A DNA stretch of 64,000 nt from Parietichytrium sp. I65-24A (lineage: Eukaryota; Sar; Bigyra; Thraustochytrida; Thraustochytriidae): positions 372,001-436,000 of the forward strand of contig BLSF01000032.1 of NCBI GenBank assembly GCA_012862575.1, given 5' to 3'. The translations under genes were made by a program, and so were the position numbers. Positions 28,721-40,200 of the stretch are shown here, one piece after another. Below the pieces are notes generated by a model. The model had not been told where the DNA came from and did no database searches. It saw only the letters and a list, made by a program, of their open reading frames with translations. Position 1 is the stretch's first letter; each line of letters starts with the position of its first letter.

Positions 28721-31588
28721 TCAATCCATCGCGCTGGCGCGAGCCAAAGCCGCGCCAGACTGAGCAAGAGACTGCAGAAATGAACTCGGCGCCGCAGGGC
28801 CGTCATCGTCTTCTTCATCGTCTTCAACGTCGTCGTCAATATCTTCCTCATCGTCTTGAAACTGCTCATCACCTCGGCCGCCCGCACCACTCCGAGTTGA
28901 GAGATCGCCGTGGGGCTGCGTCCCAGCGCTTCGTTCGCCAAGGCTCTCGTATCCGCCTTGACGACCAGAATTGTGGGCAGCAGTGGCTGGTTTAGGTCGC
29001 GAGCTTTCCTCTGCGGAAGAGCGGCCGAATAATTGCGAGTCGTTCTCGGACACCGCGTGTTGGGAGGTGCCGGCAGCAGGGCGACTCGCACTGCCTTGCT
29101 GCACTCTGCTGGCTGCTTTGTTTTGTTCATCTTCTCGAATCAAACGCATCTGGTTCTCCAGCTCGTTCAGAAATCTACCCGCAGGGGCGAAGTTTGCTTG
29201 GAAGTCTTCATCATGACGCGGCGAGCGAGAAAAGTTCCAGTCTTCCTCGCTGTTCTCAGCTCGTCTCTGTTCAGCCCGGACATCCAGCGCTAAAAATTGC
29301 TCGCGCCGAACACCGCCTCCTGGACTCAACCTTTCAGTAGCTTTGGGCCCAAGGTGGACGTCTAGAGAGTCCGCTGACTTTTGTGCCTCTAATATTGGCG
29401 CATTGGACGCCTGTGTGCTTCCGTCGAGAATGTCCTGCCCTGACCACTTCTCCGCAGTGACGGCAGCAACTCCAAGTGCTCGGACGTCCACGCTATCGCG
29501 AGACACGGCACGATGTCGTTGAGGTCCAGTGCCATTGGCCTTCCACGTAGCTCCGTTGCGACTTGGGCTTAGGTTGCGGGGTTTGCGAGGAAGACTCTGC
29601 ACGGCGCACCTCCGCCTGTAGAGTTGTTTGATTCGCTCTTGGGATTCCGCAAGAGGAGTGGGTGGGGCCTCGACGAGCCACGGGTTGGAAGAAAATTCAA
29701 TGGCCGTGAGTCGAGTAGATGGCGAAGTCCGCAACAGCGACGCAACTAGCACCCGGGCTTGTCCGGATATGTTTTGCCAGTCCTTCATCACAAGTTTGTC
29801 GGCCTGCATGCCAAGCGAGCTAGATTGAAAGATTTCCGAAGGAGTCGACCCTGCAAACGGCTGATACCCCACTAACAGGGTAAAGAGGATACATCCAAGC
29901 GACCACATGTCACTGGCGGCGCTGTACTCGCGAGCCGCCACGACCTCTGGAGCCGCGTACGCAGGGTCACCTACCAATGCTGCGCGTTTGGCAGCAGGTT
30001 TGTGCGCAGCAGCCATTCCAGGGGTGAACGTTGCTGCCGCGCCTTGAGTACCAGAAGGACCATCGTTAGGAGCAGGGGGAGGCTGCGCGGCCGCGAGGTT
30101 CTGTTGGCTCTTTCCTGCCCCTGGTCCGGCCACAATCATAGCTCGCCCAAACTCAACGACCTTGAGCACTGGAGGATCGGATGCAGAGAAGAGAATGTTT
30201 TCCGGCCGAAGATCACACAGAATAATTCCTCCGCTATGAAGCTCGGATAATGCGCCGGTGAGCTGTCTCATGACATCAGCAACAGTGGCTTCCGTGTAGT
30301 TCTCTAACTCAGAGAGGTGCTCGTACAAATCTCCGCCCCCCAAATTCTCCATAACCAAGTACACGGTGGACGAATCTTCGTAAGCCTGGAAAAGCTTGCA
30401 TATGTTGGAATGGTCTAGCTCTCGAGTAACCCTCCGAAGAATCTTTATCTCGTTGCGAAGGACTAAGGCATCCTCCTTGGTCTTGACGCGCTTTTCTTTC
30501 TCTACCACCTTGATGGCGTATTCCTGCTCAGTCATGGACGCAACGGCCCGAAAAACACCGCCAAACCGACCTTGTCCAATTTTCTCCTGCATCGTGTAGT
30601 GATTGTGCACCGAGCCGACACCAGAGAGCGTGGGCGCAACCTCAACGCGACGAATTAGGTTGATCGCCTTCTCGATTGCCAGGATCCATTCCTGACGCTC
30701 TTGCTCGTCTTTGGCCATGAACCTCCATATCTGATCATCTGGGGCGCTGGCGTTGAGGCGGTCCAGCTCCACCTGGGAGGGGCAATCGATCCGTGGCGGC
30801 TTAAGGGCGTCGTGTTGCGCCAAGTCTTCTGTTTGGCGAACGTCGGTTCGATCTCCTGCCCAGCTTGTGGAGTGCTGCATCTGGCGGCTGAGGTGCTCAG
30901 GGTTGTTTCCGTCAGGAATCACGTTGAACCCGAATTTGGTGGAACCAGTGTTCGGCAGCACCACAATCACAGTGAACTTGGTGAGTTCCAGCTTGCCTCG
31001 CGGGGACCCAGCAGTCTTTGCGTCGCGGGGCTTTTTCTCATAATACTTTAGCATCCGCCCGGAGAGCTCCACGAACCGGCGCACCCACAATTTGCGGTAC
31101 CGAAATCCTCGCTTCATAAGCATACCCGCCTTCCGCAACTCCCATAGCTGACTCTTGGCCTCGCTAAATGTGAGACCCGAATCGAACACTCGCCGGTGCG
31201 CTGCGGCTAGTGACCCAAAGTCAGGGCACGAAGGGCTCCCGCGAACCATTACCATAGGCACAGGGATCTGATTGACCTCGCCGACTCCAGCTTCACCGTG
31301 CACATTCCCTCGCACGTTCACATGCATGATGTCATGCGCGGCGTCGTTGGCATTGTTGGCATTCGCGTGCTCAGTAGCAGATTGATTGACATGATGTTCA
31401 TTGATACGGTCTCTTGCATGATCGTTCCGGTCGTTCTGAGGGGTGCTGGCATTCCTGCTGCCCAGCCTTTCGTCCACTTCATCGCCCTCAATGTCCTCAA
31501 ATTGGCCCCATTCGTCCGCGCCGCTCGTGCCGCTCGTCCCGTTCGTCCTTCGAGCCATCTGCCTCAATACATCCGTTCTTCCCACCAA
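28721..31588 (-). CDS. PH-domain protein with degenerate Ser/Thr kinase domain
   Basis: This is a 955-residue intronless protein. A low-complexity N-terminus with an Asn/His/Ala run is followed by a PH domain (about 150-320: LMKRGFRYRKLWVRRFVELS, KYYEKKPRD, and the final WRFMAKDEQERQEWILAI with its conserved Trp), split by an insert. The kinase domain (about 328-640) has a P-loop (IGQGRFGGVF), the Lys of YAIKV, a CAMK/AGC-like hinge (LVMENLGGGDLYEHL) and AYAAPEV with SDMWSLGCILF. Two catalytic motifs are altered: HRDLKPEN reads LCDLRPEN, keeping the Asp, and DFG reads EFG (Glu479). About 50 Ala/Pro-rich residues are inserted between EFG and APE. The C-terminus ends in an Asp/Glu run. PH plus kinase suggests membrane phosphoinositide recruitment. 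Activity may be weak or absent, making it a pseudokinase candidate. The start MVGRTDVLRQ is the outermost ATG. Confidence 0.8.
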   Translation of the reverse strand: MVGRTDVLRQMARRTNGTSGTSGADEWGQFEDIEGDEVDERLGSRNASTPQNDRNDHARDRINEHHVNQSATEHANANNANDAAHDIMHVNVRGNVHGEAGVGEVNQIPVPMVMVRGSPSCPDFGSLAAAHRRVFDSGLTFSEAKSQLWELRKAGMLMKRGFRYRKLWVRRFVELSGRMLKYYEKKPRDAKTAGSPRGKLELTKFTVIVVLPNTGSTKFGFNVIPDGNNPEHLSRQMQHSTSWAGDRTDVRQTEDLAQHDALKPPRIDCPSQVELDRLNASAPDDQIWRFMAKDEQERQEWILAIEKAINLIRRVEVAPTLSGVGSVHNHYTMQEKIGQGRFGGVFRAVASMTEQEYAIKVVEKEKRVKTKEDALVLRNEIKILRRVTRELDHSNICKLFQAYEDSSTVYLVMENLGGGDLYEHLSELENYTEATVADVMRQLTGALSELHSGGIILCDLRPENILFSASDPPVLKVVEFGRAMIVAGPGAGKSQQNLAAAQPPPAPNDGPSGTQGAAATFTPGMAAAHKPAAKRAALVGDPAYAAPEVVAAREYSAASDMWSLGCILFTLLVGYQPFAGSTPSEIFQSSSLGMQADKLVMKDWQNISGQARVLVASLLRTSPSTRLTAIEFSSNPWLVEAPPTPLAESQERIKQLYRRRCAVQSLPRKPRNLSPSRNGATWKANGTGPQRHRAVSRDSVDVRALGVAAVTAEKWSGQDILDGSTQASNAPILEAQKSADSLDVHLGPKATERLSPGGGVRREQFLALDVRAEQRRAENSEEDWNFSRSPRHDEDFQANFAPAGRFLNELENQMRLIREDEQNKAASRVQQGSASRPAAGTSQHAVSENDSQLFGRSSAEESSRPKPATAAHNSGRQGGYESLGERSAGTQPHGDLSTRSGAGGRGDEQFQDDEEDIDDDVEDDEEDDDGPAAPSSFLQSLAQSGAALARASAMD

Positions 31589-34223
31589 ATCAACGATCTC
31601 TATTTCCCAACCGCAATTTCACCTCTTCTTCCTTATCTCCTGCGTTGCAAACCTTATAAACCGCTCGCTCAAGTATGCCGCCCACGCTAGCTCGAGAAAT
31701 TTTTTGTCTTGCTTCCTTTGTGCTTTGTGCTTGTCTTTGGGCTGGGATCTCCCGCTAAATTCCGTGAAATTGTGCGAGCTCGGCAACCTGAATTCTGAAT
31801 GAAATTCGCACCGAGATCTCCTCCCCTGCTTCCGGTCCTGCTTAGCCGCCGCCGAGTATCAATAGATAGAGAATAGAGAAAAGAGTAAGGGGATGGCTGG
31901 CTGCGGCGATGGTGCGAGTTGGAAAAAGTCACTTCTGTTTTCGCTGTTCTCGCTGATGTAACTGAACAGCACTCTCTCTCTCACTCCGTCCGTCTGCACC
32001 TTGGAGTTCTATAGTTTTGTGTATGAGAGGCGCTACGTGGCGAGGCACGGCGCAGGTGTCCTCGAAGACTGTTAGGTGTCCTCGCACGAATGCCACCAAA
32101 AGGAGGAGGGCAGGGTTTAAATACGAGTAGTTGTATCGATAACGAAGTTATCGAGTTATTAAACTGCGCGGAAATTTGTGGACAGAGGATTAGAACACCC
32201 TAACTAACAGTAAACAAACCCATCTACCAACAGCTATCAACTGAGGACAGGAAAGGGAAGAAGCACAAACGAATTGTTCCTGAACAAGTGAATATTCTCC
32301 GCGGTCCAATTTTCATTTTGAGAACATGTTCTTGTTCCCAAAGATTGATTTCAATTTGGAAAAAGCTGAATTCTGAACGAGAAAAGAGTCCTTGGAATTG
32401 AGAGCAGCACGAGTTTGTTCAATCCATCCAACTCCGCATGCTTACACTGCTGTGGATGCAATGTAATAAGCCCTTCAAGCCAGCTCGCAAATCCATCGAT
32501 GGTCTCTGATTCTCGTTGGCGAAAGAGCACGTTGATTGGGCACGGCGCCGCCTTCTTCAACTCAACCTGAAGATCAAAAGCCAAGTCTTCATGCTTATTT
32601 GTTCACTGGCGCACGTGTGTGTACACGTACGTACGTACACGTCACTCGCATGGAGAGCTCTGAGAGTGCGCCGGCTTGGAACGGAGACGTTTCACTTGTC
32701 GTTCTCTTGGTTTTGGCAGAATATATCAATCACTCCACTCATTCGCTGATTGACTGTGAACGAAAGGGAGATGCAGAGTCGAGTCTTGGTTAGTTACGTC
32801 TTCTCTTCTCTCCTGCTCTCAACAAGACTTGGAAAAATCATGGACCGCGAAAATAAACGGTGATTACAATGTGCAGCACATCGACTTTCTAACGGTAAGC
32901 AGTCGCAGCGACGGCGTTTGTACTAGGTGTACTCGAGTACCTTTCGGGCGACGACATGGGATTAATACTCGGGAACTTGGACTGCGAGCAGTTATTTTTA
33001 AAATGCGCTCTTCATTGTAGACGATTTCGATGATTCTTTATTTCTCATCCGCACTTGGACTGCCTGCAAGCAGCAAGTTTATGCGCTCTTCTTTTCCGAC
33101 GACGATTTCAACTTCTTAAAAAAAAAATTGAATTACAACAACAATTATTACCAACAATTTCGGCAATCACACTCTCTCTCAAAAATCAAATAAATTTGGA
33201 ATTTGGAATTTGGAATTTGGAATTTGAATTCGGTTAGTGCGAATTACTGACGTGTGTATGTCACTGGGGAAAAAATCTTCCGGCGATCAACGAGCTGTTC
33301 TTTATGGCGAGCTACAGTCCGCGCTAGCAGCCTTCCTACTCAGCAACTACGGCATTCTTACCAACTGCCACATTGATCTATGATTTTCCCTAGCGACCCG
33401 GAGCCACACTTCCACCGTACGGTAGACTATGACAAGGGATAGTATAACAGGTTGTATATTCTTTACCTTGAGATCCCGGGCGAAGGAAAAACCTGAGGCG
33501 AGCCAGATGAGGCGCCCAGTACCCCCCTACTCGCGAGAGGGAGGGCAGGGTGCGTAGGTCCATCTAAGATTTATAGTAGGAGGGGAGGGGAAGAGGGGGC
33601 AGAAAGGGGAAATCCATGGCAGGAAGCAAGAAAGCAAGGGCGCGTGCGGCAGAGTGGTTTCCCCGGCGGCTCGCAGTGGGCGCGTTGCTCTCCTCCAATT
33701 TCTGCGACGTACAAGCCGCTGTTTCAGTCGGGAAGAAACGCCCCTCTCACCGGTCTAAAGAGGACGCCCGCGGCCGTGCGCGGGACTAGGCGCAGCCACT
33801 CTCTCTCACGGAACAGGTGACTCCTAGAGCCCTGATAGGGTTTTCTGTTAGGAATCGGGTAGATACTTTCCGCCGCTGAGGGGGAAAAAAGAACTCGGGA
33901 GAGAAATCTGCGACTTTTTTTTGGTTAGCGTGGACCCTAGCGGGCCTTGGTAGACTAACACTAGTAGTCGGGTACTCGGAGGACGAGAGGGGTGCGCGGA
34001 GGAGCTAGGGGTGGCTAGGCGCGTCATTACAGTCTTGCTCGGACGCGCTGGATCTCTGGATCTCTCGATCACTCGCCCACTTTCCGCGCAAAAAGTGACC
34101 TTACAAAGAGAGAGTTAGAAAGAGAGAGAGAGTTATTGAGTGAGGGAGTGAGGAAGGGAACCCGCCTGCTTCTCTGTGAGGAGCGAATTCCACCGATATC
34201 GTGCTTGAGAAGGAAACTTGGAA
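31589..34223. other. Intergenic region, 2.6 kb
   Basis: This is a divergent spacer between the kinase-like gene and the chromatin gene. It contains an alternating GTAC run with a 12-base palindrome (GTACGTACGTAC, 32627-32638), a TTTGGAA repeat (about 33193-33232), poly-A near 33118, and G/A-rich and C-rich stretches around 33480-33620. I see no credible gene. A G/A-rich leader precedes the start at 34224. Confidence 0.5.
33193..33232. repeat. TTTGGAA heptanucleotide repeat
   Basis: About five tandem units of aatttgg/tttggaa end in ttgaattcgg. Confidence 0.85.
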
Positions 34224-37200
34224 ATGTCCGAAGAGCAGAAGAGCATGGACGGCGTCCAGAAGCAAGAAGAGGAAATTGGAGGCGCCATTGCGAATATTGC
34301 GAATATTGCGAATGAGGGAGAAGGTACGTCGGTAAATTTAGAAACTCCGGCAAAGTCGTCGAATTCGGAGCCCGCGGATTCGGCGAAGAATCCCGAGAAA
34401 GCGTCGGGCGATGCGGAAGAATCGAACAATTTGGACAAAATTGCTGAGATTGAACCCAGTGCAGCGGCATTGGCAAGCGAGCAAACGTCAGCCACATCCA
34501 CATTAGCAGCAGCAGCAACAACAACAACAACAACAGCAGCGGCAACAACGACGACAACAACAGCAACGGCGGAAATTGCAGTTGCGGGCGACACTAAAGC
34601 CGCGGAGGAAACTTCTTTGGCAGCAACTGACGGCAGCGGCTCGGTGGTGAACGACGCAGACGGCAATGCTAGCACGACGCCGGCGGAAACGTTGGTGCCA
34701 GCCGTGGCAGAAACTGCAGCAGAAGCCGTGGATGAGGCACTCCAAGCTGCTACTGCACAGAACGGGCAACCTGATAGCGCCGCTGTGATTGGGGTCAAGG
34801 CAGAGGCGAATGTGAGTGTGAATGTGAAGGCCGAGGTGGAAAGCTCGGAGGCAATGGATGTCGACTCAGATGCGGTCACCGTAAAGGCAAAAGTCGAGGC
34901 GGAAAATGCCGCGGTTGACATTGTCAAGGCGGAGCATGCCGCGGATATCTTACAGAGGACGCACGAGCTCGAAGATGAAGACTTTGTCAACCTTATTTTC
35001 GTGTGGAAGACAATCGTGCAGTTCAACGGGCCGATTGCCATCAGCCCTTTCACGTTGGAGGATATTTACGAGGCTATCAAGGATAGCAAGCTGTCATCGC
35101 TGTTGGTGGAGGTGCACATCGCCCTCCTGCGTATTTTGATGGAGGAGGAGACCTTGGTGTGGGAGGCCGGAACCAAATTCATCAAGCCCAAGATGAGGGC
35201 TCTCTTAACTGTTGATCGCTTGCAAGTCGGGTCCTGGGAGACTCTCCTAGGTGACTTCATTGCTTACTGGGAAGGAGATAAATTCCGCACTGAACTAAAT
35301 AGCCTCCGCGCTAAATTGAAAATCGGAACAGGCACTGGGCTTGTGTCGAACACTGAGGATGAGCCACTTCACATGCTGGAGACTAGTAAGAGCCCTGAAG
35401 AGCAGTACCTGGAGGCAGGCTGGTTCGAAGACGCCATGGTGATACTAAACACAATCTTGGAGCACCCGGGATCCGAGTGCGCACGTGGACCTGGATCAAA
35501 GTCTTTCAAGATGTCCGAGGCAGAATACAACGAGGTTGTTGGCAAACCGATGGACCTAAGTCTCATCGTGTCAAAAATATCGCAGCGCCTGTATAATCAC
35601 GTATCTGGGTTTCTGGACGACTTGCAAACGGTTTGGGAAAATTGCATTGCTTGTCTTGACGCAGACTCGGAAGAGATTCGCATGATCAAGGAAGTCATCA
35701 GAGTGTTTGACGCTCCACTTGGCGCGCTAGAGGACAAGTACGTCCTTTATGTCGCGAAAGTTTCGAAAAGTGCACCCACTTCTACGCTTGATCCTGACGC
35801 ACTAGAAGATGTTGATGGCGAGGGTTTCAGCGCGACATCTCCTGCTGCACGTGGTCGTGGTGGTGCCCGACGCGGTCGCGGAAGAGGCGGCAGGGTTGCC
35901 AGAGGCGGCCGTGGAGGTCGCGGTCGTGCTGTCGCGACTACACCTGTTAACGATGCTCGATCGCCACGGCCGGGAAGGGGGCGAGGAAGAGGGCGCGGCT
36001 CCTCTCGTGGCGTCTCTTCGGCAGCAATGGCCTCTCGGAAACGGAAACGCCAGAGCACTGCGTCGCGCGGACGAGGATCGAATCGAAGCGCGAAAAAGCG
36101 CAAGTCGGCTGGAAGAGGCTTTGGCGCCGGGAGCGAGGAAGACGACTCTAACGAAGACTCTGAGATGGAGCTTGAAGAGGACGAGGAGCACGACAGCGAC
36201 TACGAGGATGCACAACGTGAACTTCTCGAGGAGGAGGAAGATGCAGACGAGGATGGCGAGGAGGAGGACGGCGACGATGAGGATGCTGAGGATGCGGAAA
36301 TAGACGGAAGTTTTGGAAGGGATCAAAAGTTTACTCAGCTTCTTCTCAGCTCAACTAGTATGTTATTCGAGAGCGGCTACGAGTCGCTGGACACTCTTCA
36401 CCGCTATATCTTGCTGCTTTGGCTGTGCGACAGAATTGTAGACTCGGACAAGTTCCGGTCTGCTCTGGAGGCGCACTTCAAGGAACTGGACGGCTTGTAC
36501 GGCGAAATGGATGCCTTGGAAATCAGCCTTGCTGAGAAGCGTGACCAAGTAGAGTCCATGCGACAAGATCGTTTGACTCAAATTGTCCGCGAGATGCGCG
36601 GGCTAAAAAGGTTGAGCCTAAAGAACGCGCAGAATCAGGCAAAGCTTTTGGCCAATTCGGTCGCAGTCCTTTCAAGGATGACCGACCCAGCGACGGCGGG
36701 AGGTCGAAAGTTAAAAATGACCGAGGCAGATGTCCTTGCGGAAGCTTCAAATGTGACGTTGGAGGAGCGTATTGCCTCCCTCAAGGGTATCCATCTTCGA
36801 GCGTATAATATGCTCGGACGCACGGTTTACGGAATTAATGCCGAAGGGGGTGTTTCCACTGGGGTCGTGGAAAAGGTTGTCCCTATCCCAAAGTCCGCCT
36901 TGAAGCTCGCAAAGAAAAATGCTCAGAAAGGGACGCGTGGTCGAGGTAGAGGCCGCGGCCGCGGCCGCGGCAGTCGTGGGGGACGCGGAGGCCGTGGTAG
37001 AGGCCGTGGACGTGGCCAAGGAAGGGGGCGCGGACGCGGAAGGGGGCGCGGAAGAGGCCGCGGCGCCAAAGCCGGGGGCAAGAAAAAGAAAGAAGAAGAC
37101 TATGACGAAGACTCTGATGCATCTGAGGACCACATGGACGAAGAGGAGGCAGAGGGGCTCCAAGGAGAAGATATGGATATAGACGAGGAAGATGCTCATG

Positions 37201-40200
37201 AAGAAGGTCACGGGAAGGACACGCATGAAGACGATGAGGATGAGGGAGAAGACCAGGAGGACGAGCAACAAGACGAGCAACAAGAGCCGGACGAGAAGAG
37301 TGAAGAGAAAGTAGAAGAGGCTGTTAAGGAGCCCATCGAACCGGAGCTCGAGCCGATGCTCCGTCTTGTTTACGACGATGGCTGGACAGAACTAAAATCC
37401 CTCTCAATGGTCACCCAATACATAATTCCCAACGAGATGGACCTCGGCCTATCGCCGGAGGAGCAGCTGGCTCTCGAAACTGAAAACAAAGAAGCAGAAG
37501 GAGGTGATGGAGTGCCCGGAGACGGCATTGAAAACAATGATGTTGACGCGAAGATGGGCGAGGAAGCCGACCCCGTCTCGCCTCCATCACCACCTCCAAC
37601 TGGGGATGATGCTACGGCTGCGCCTCCCCCACCTGCAGACGCACCAGCCGCAGTGGAGCAGCCAAAGGCTCACTCAAAGTATGATCGCCACTTTTTCATG
37701 GCTATGGACCGATCGTCGCGATGCGATGTGGGCGACGTAGTCTTGACACATCTGGGATTCGCCATGATTGTCGAAGTCATTGAGAAAGACGACGACGAGC
37801 GATACGTCGCGGAGATGTACTGGGGAGGTCAGAGGAAGGCGGCTAGAGCATACCTCCCGGCGTCTGCTGTACTGTATCTGCGTGTGGACGTTGAGGAGAT
37901 GACCCGAATGCGTCAAGAGCAAGCTGAAGTCACCTATCACCGGGAGCTCGATGATTATACTGTCTCGAATCCTGAGTTTAAGCAAAGGAGAGAGGAGATT
38001 GAGACCAAGCTTGCCAAATGCGATTCGATGCTGCGCCTTCCCGCAATTTGCTCTTATAAAACTTTGGAAGTTCGGACGTTTGAGCGCTTAATCCTTCTCG
38101 AGAACCACGCCCTGCAATCTAGGTGGATTGCTCGAACGGAGGATGCTCTGGCCGCTCTTTCTGACCCGGCCAAGCACTCGGATATCTTAACCCAGCATGG
38201 GTTGCTTGAAGAGGATGACGACAAAGAAGACTTTGCAGATTTTTCGGCGCAGCTGTCAAAGGTAGCCAAGCAGTCACATTCTAGTCTCCGAACTTTTAAT
38301 GGTCGCGCAGACAAGTCGCCCGCATATCTCCGCTACTATAATCGCTTGAAGGGAGCCACCAGCTCAAGCTGCCCTATTCTTCAAAAATTGATTGGTCTGG
38401 AGGCCAGCGAGAAGTACGACAAGCTTGAAGCTCTACGCTACACTCTACTGCGTCTAGAGGGCAATCTTGCACCATTCGCATCTGAGAGGTATCGCAGCGG
38501 TCCTCTTCGCACGCACTTCCATCGAATTATTCGCACATTTGGACTGAGCACGGCTTCTCCTGCTGCGGACTGGCAACCAGTTGTGAAAATGCTCTTATTG
38601 CTTGAGAGTGAGGTTGTTTACGCACTTGGCGGCGAGCGCGGGGAAGCACCTGACCACGGCGAAATTATTCGCGAGGAAGAGCAAGAAGGTGGCAGCCTCG
38701 AATCTGCTCCGAAGACCAGCGAATCCACGTTCCCGTTTGCAGACGGTTCTGCAAAGGTGAAGACGCCACCCTCCCCAAAGCCAACCTCTGCAACATCGTT
38801 GCCTGAGTGGTTCTCCAAAGTACAGAAGATCTACGAGCTTGTTTTAAAGGACAAGTCGAAGCTGTCTCTTGACAGTCTACAGAGCAAGACCACAATCGAT
38901 ACCGAAGATGAGATGAATTTCGTCCGGTCTTCCATTCAGGTTTATCACGAAAAGTATAGTCTCGAGCTCGATACTGAATCACTGGACAAGATGTGCGCCT
39001 GGGCGAAGGAGCATGGTTGGGAGGCTTGCAGTACGGAGCTAGAGAAAAAGTACGGAAAGAGTTTGAAGAAGCTCTATCCACCTAAACTAACTCTTGGAAA
39101 CTCCGCCGCAACGGCCGAGGCGAAAGGCGCGGGCAGCAGTGAGGAAGCGCCAAAGCCAAAAGGTGTCAAAGCAGACTGGAAAACCCTGTTAGATTTTTCT
39201 CAGAGCTGGCTTGAGGTTCGCACCTTGTGGGTTGCTGCGTTGCAGAGCAAGTCGCTCTCCGTGGAAGACCTCATGAAGCAAATTTTGGTGCTCGAACAAG
39301 GCTGTTTTGCTCTGTTTCGCAGTCTGACTTTCGAGGATTGTGTCGCGCAATTCACGGACAAAAACCTTGCTCCTAAAGAAAATGTTCAACTAAAGCCCGG
39401 AGCCAAGGTCATTTATGACACGGCGCGACATAGCTTCACATTCAAGAATGAGGCCATGGAGTTCAAACAAGCTCGCGCAAGTCTTAAAGCTGCCCTGGAG
39501 GATCACCTTGCGAGTGGAAGCAAACCGAGCACGAAATTCGAAAGAATGTTGCTGGATACAAAGGGGTATTCGCTCATGTGGTGCGCCGACCCGCCCCGCT
39601 CAGAAGCCACCTCTCAGCAAACCATTGAGTATCAGGTTTACATGACTGAGTACTTTGCCGGTGGCGGTGAGCCGTATTGTGTTGTCACCTTAGGAACGAG
39701 CTCGTCGGAGATTGCAGACAGGTCGCCGCTTCGCGGACAGTCGCTTTATTTTCGAGGCCGCCGGCGTGTAATGAACAAACTTTGTCGAGGAAGCATGTGC
39801 CGGAAATTCGTCATCGAGGGAAACTTTGGTTTTTGCGAGGACCATCGCGAGGTCGTGCAACAGGTGACTGCTCCCAAAACTGCAGAAGTTTCTGCGAGTA
39901 AAACGGAGAACGATGTTCCCGTTGCTGACGGACTGCATGCTAAGGTAGATGATGATGAAGCTTGCTTCATCTGTCTTGATGGTGGGGAGGTGTTCGTGTG
40001 CGACATTCCAACTTGCTCGCGGGTGTACCATCAAGATTGCCTTCGGCTTGACATGGTTCCTGATGGTCATTGGGAGTGTCCGTTGCATTCCAAAGAAAAG
40101 TCGGAGAGTATCATCGCACTCAACTCTGAGATTGTGCTCCTCCTCGGCAAGGTGTGCTCCCTTCCAGCTGCGCAAGCTTTCATGCATCCCGTGCTCAATC

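Noticed and set aside
30070-30140. P-loop-like GPGAGKS string in the kinase-like protein
   Set aside because: It lies in a low-complexity insert of the activation segment without a P-loop NTPase fold around it.
32627-32638. Restriction-type or phage attachment site in the GTACGTACGTAC run
   Set aside because: It is an alternating microsatellite core in a eukaryotic spacer with no integrase gene nearby.
36900-37330. Separate Arg-Gly-rich or acidic genes in other frames
   Set aside because: Shadows of the low-complexity RG and Glu blocks of the chromatin protein.
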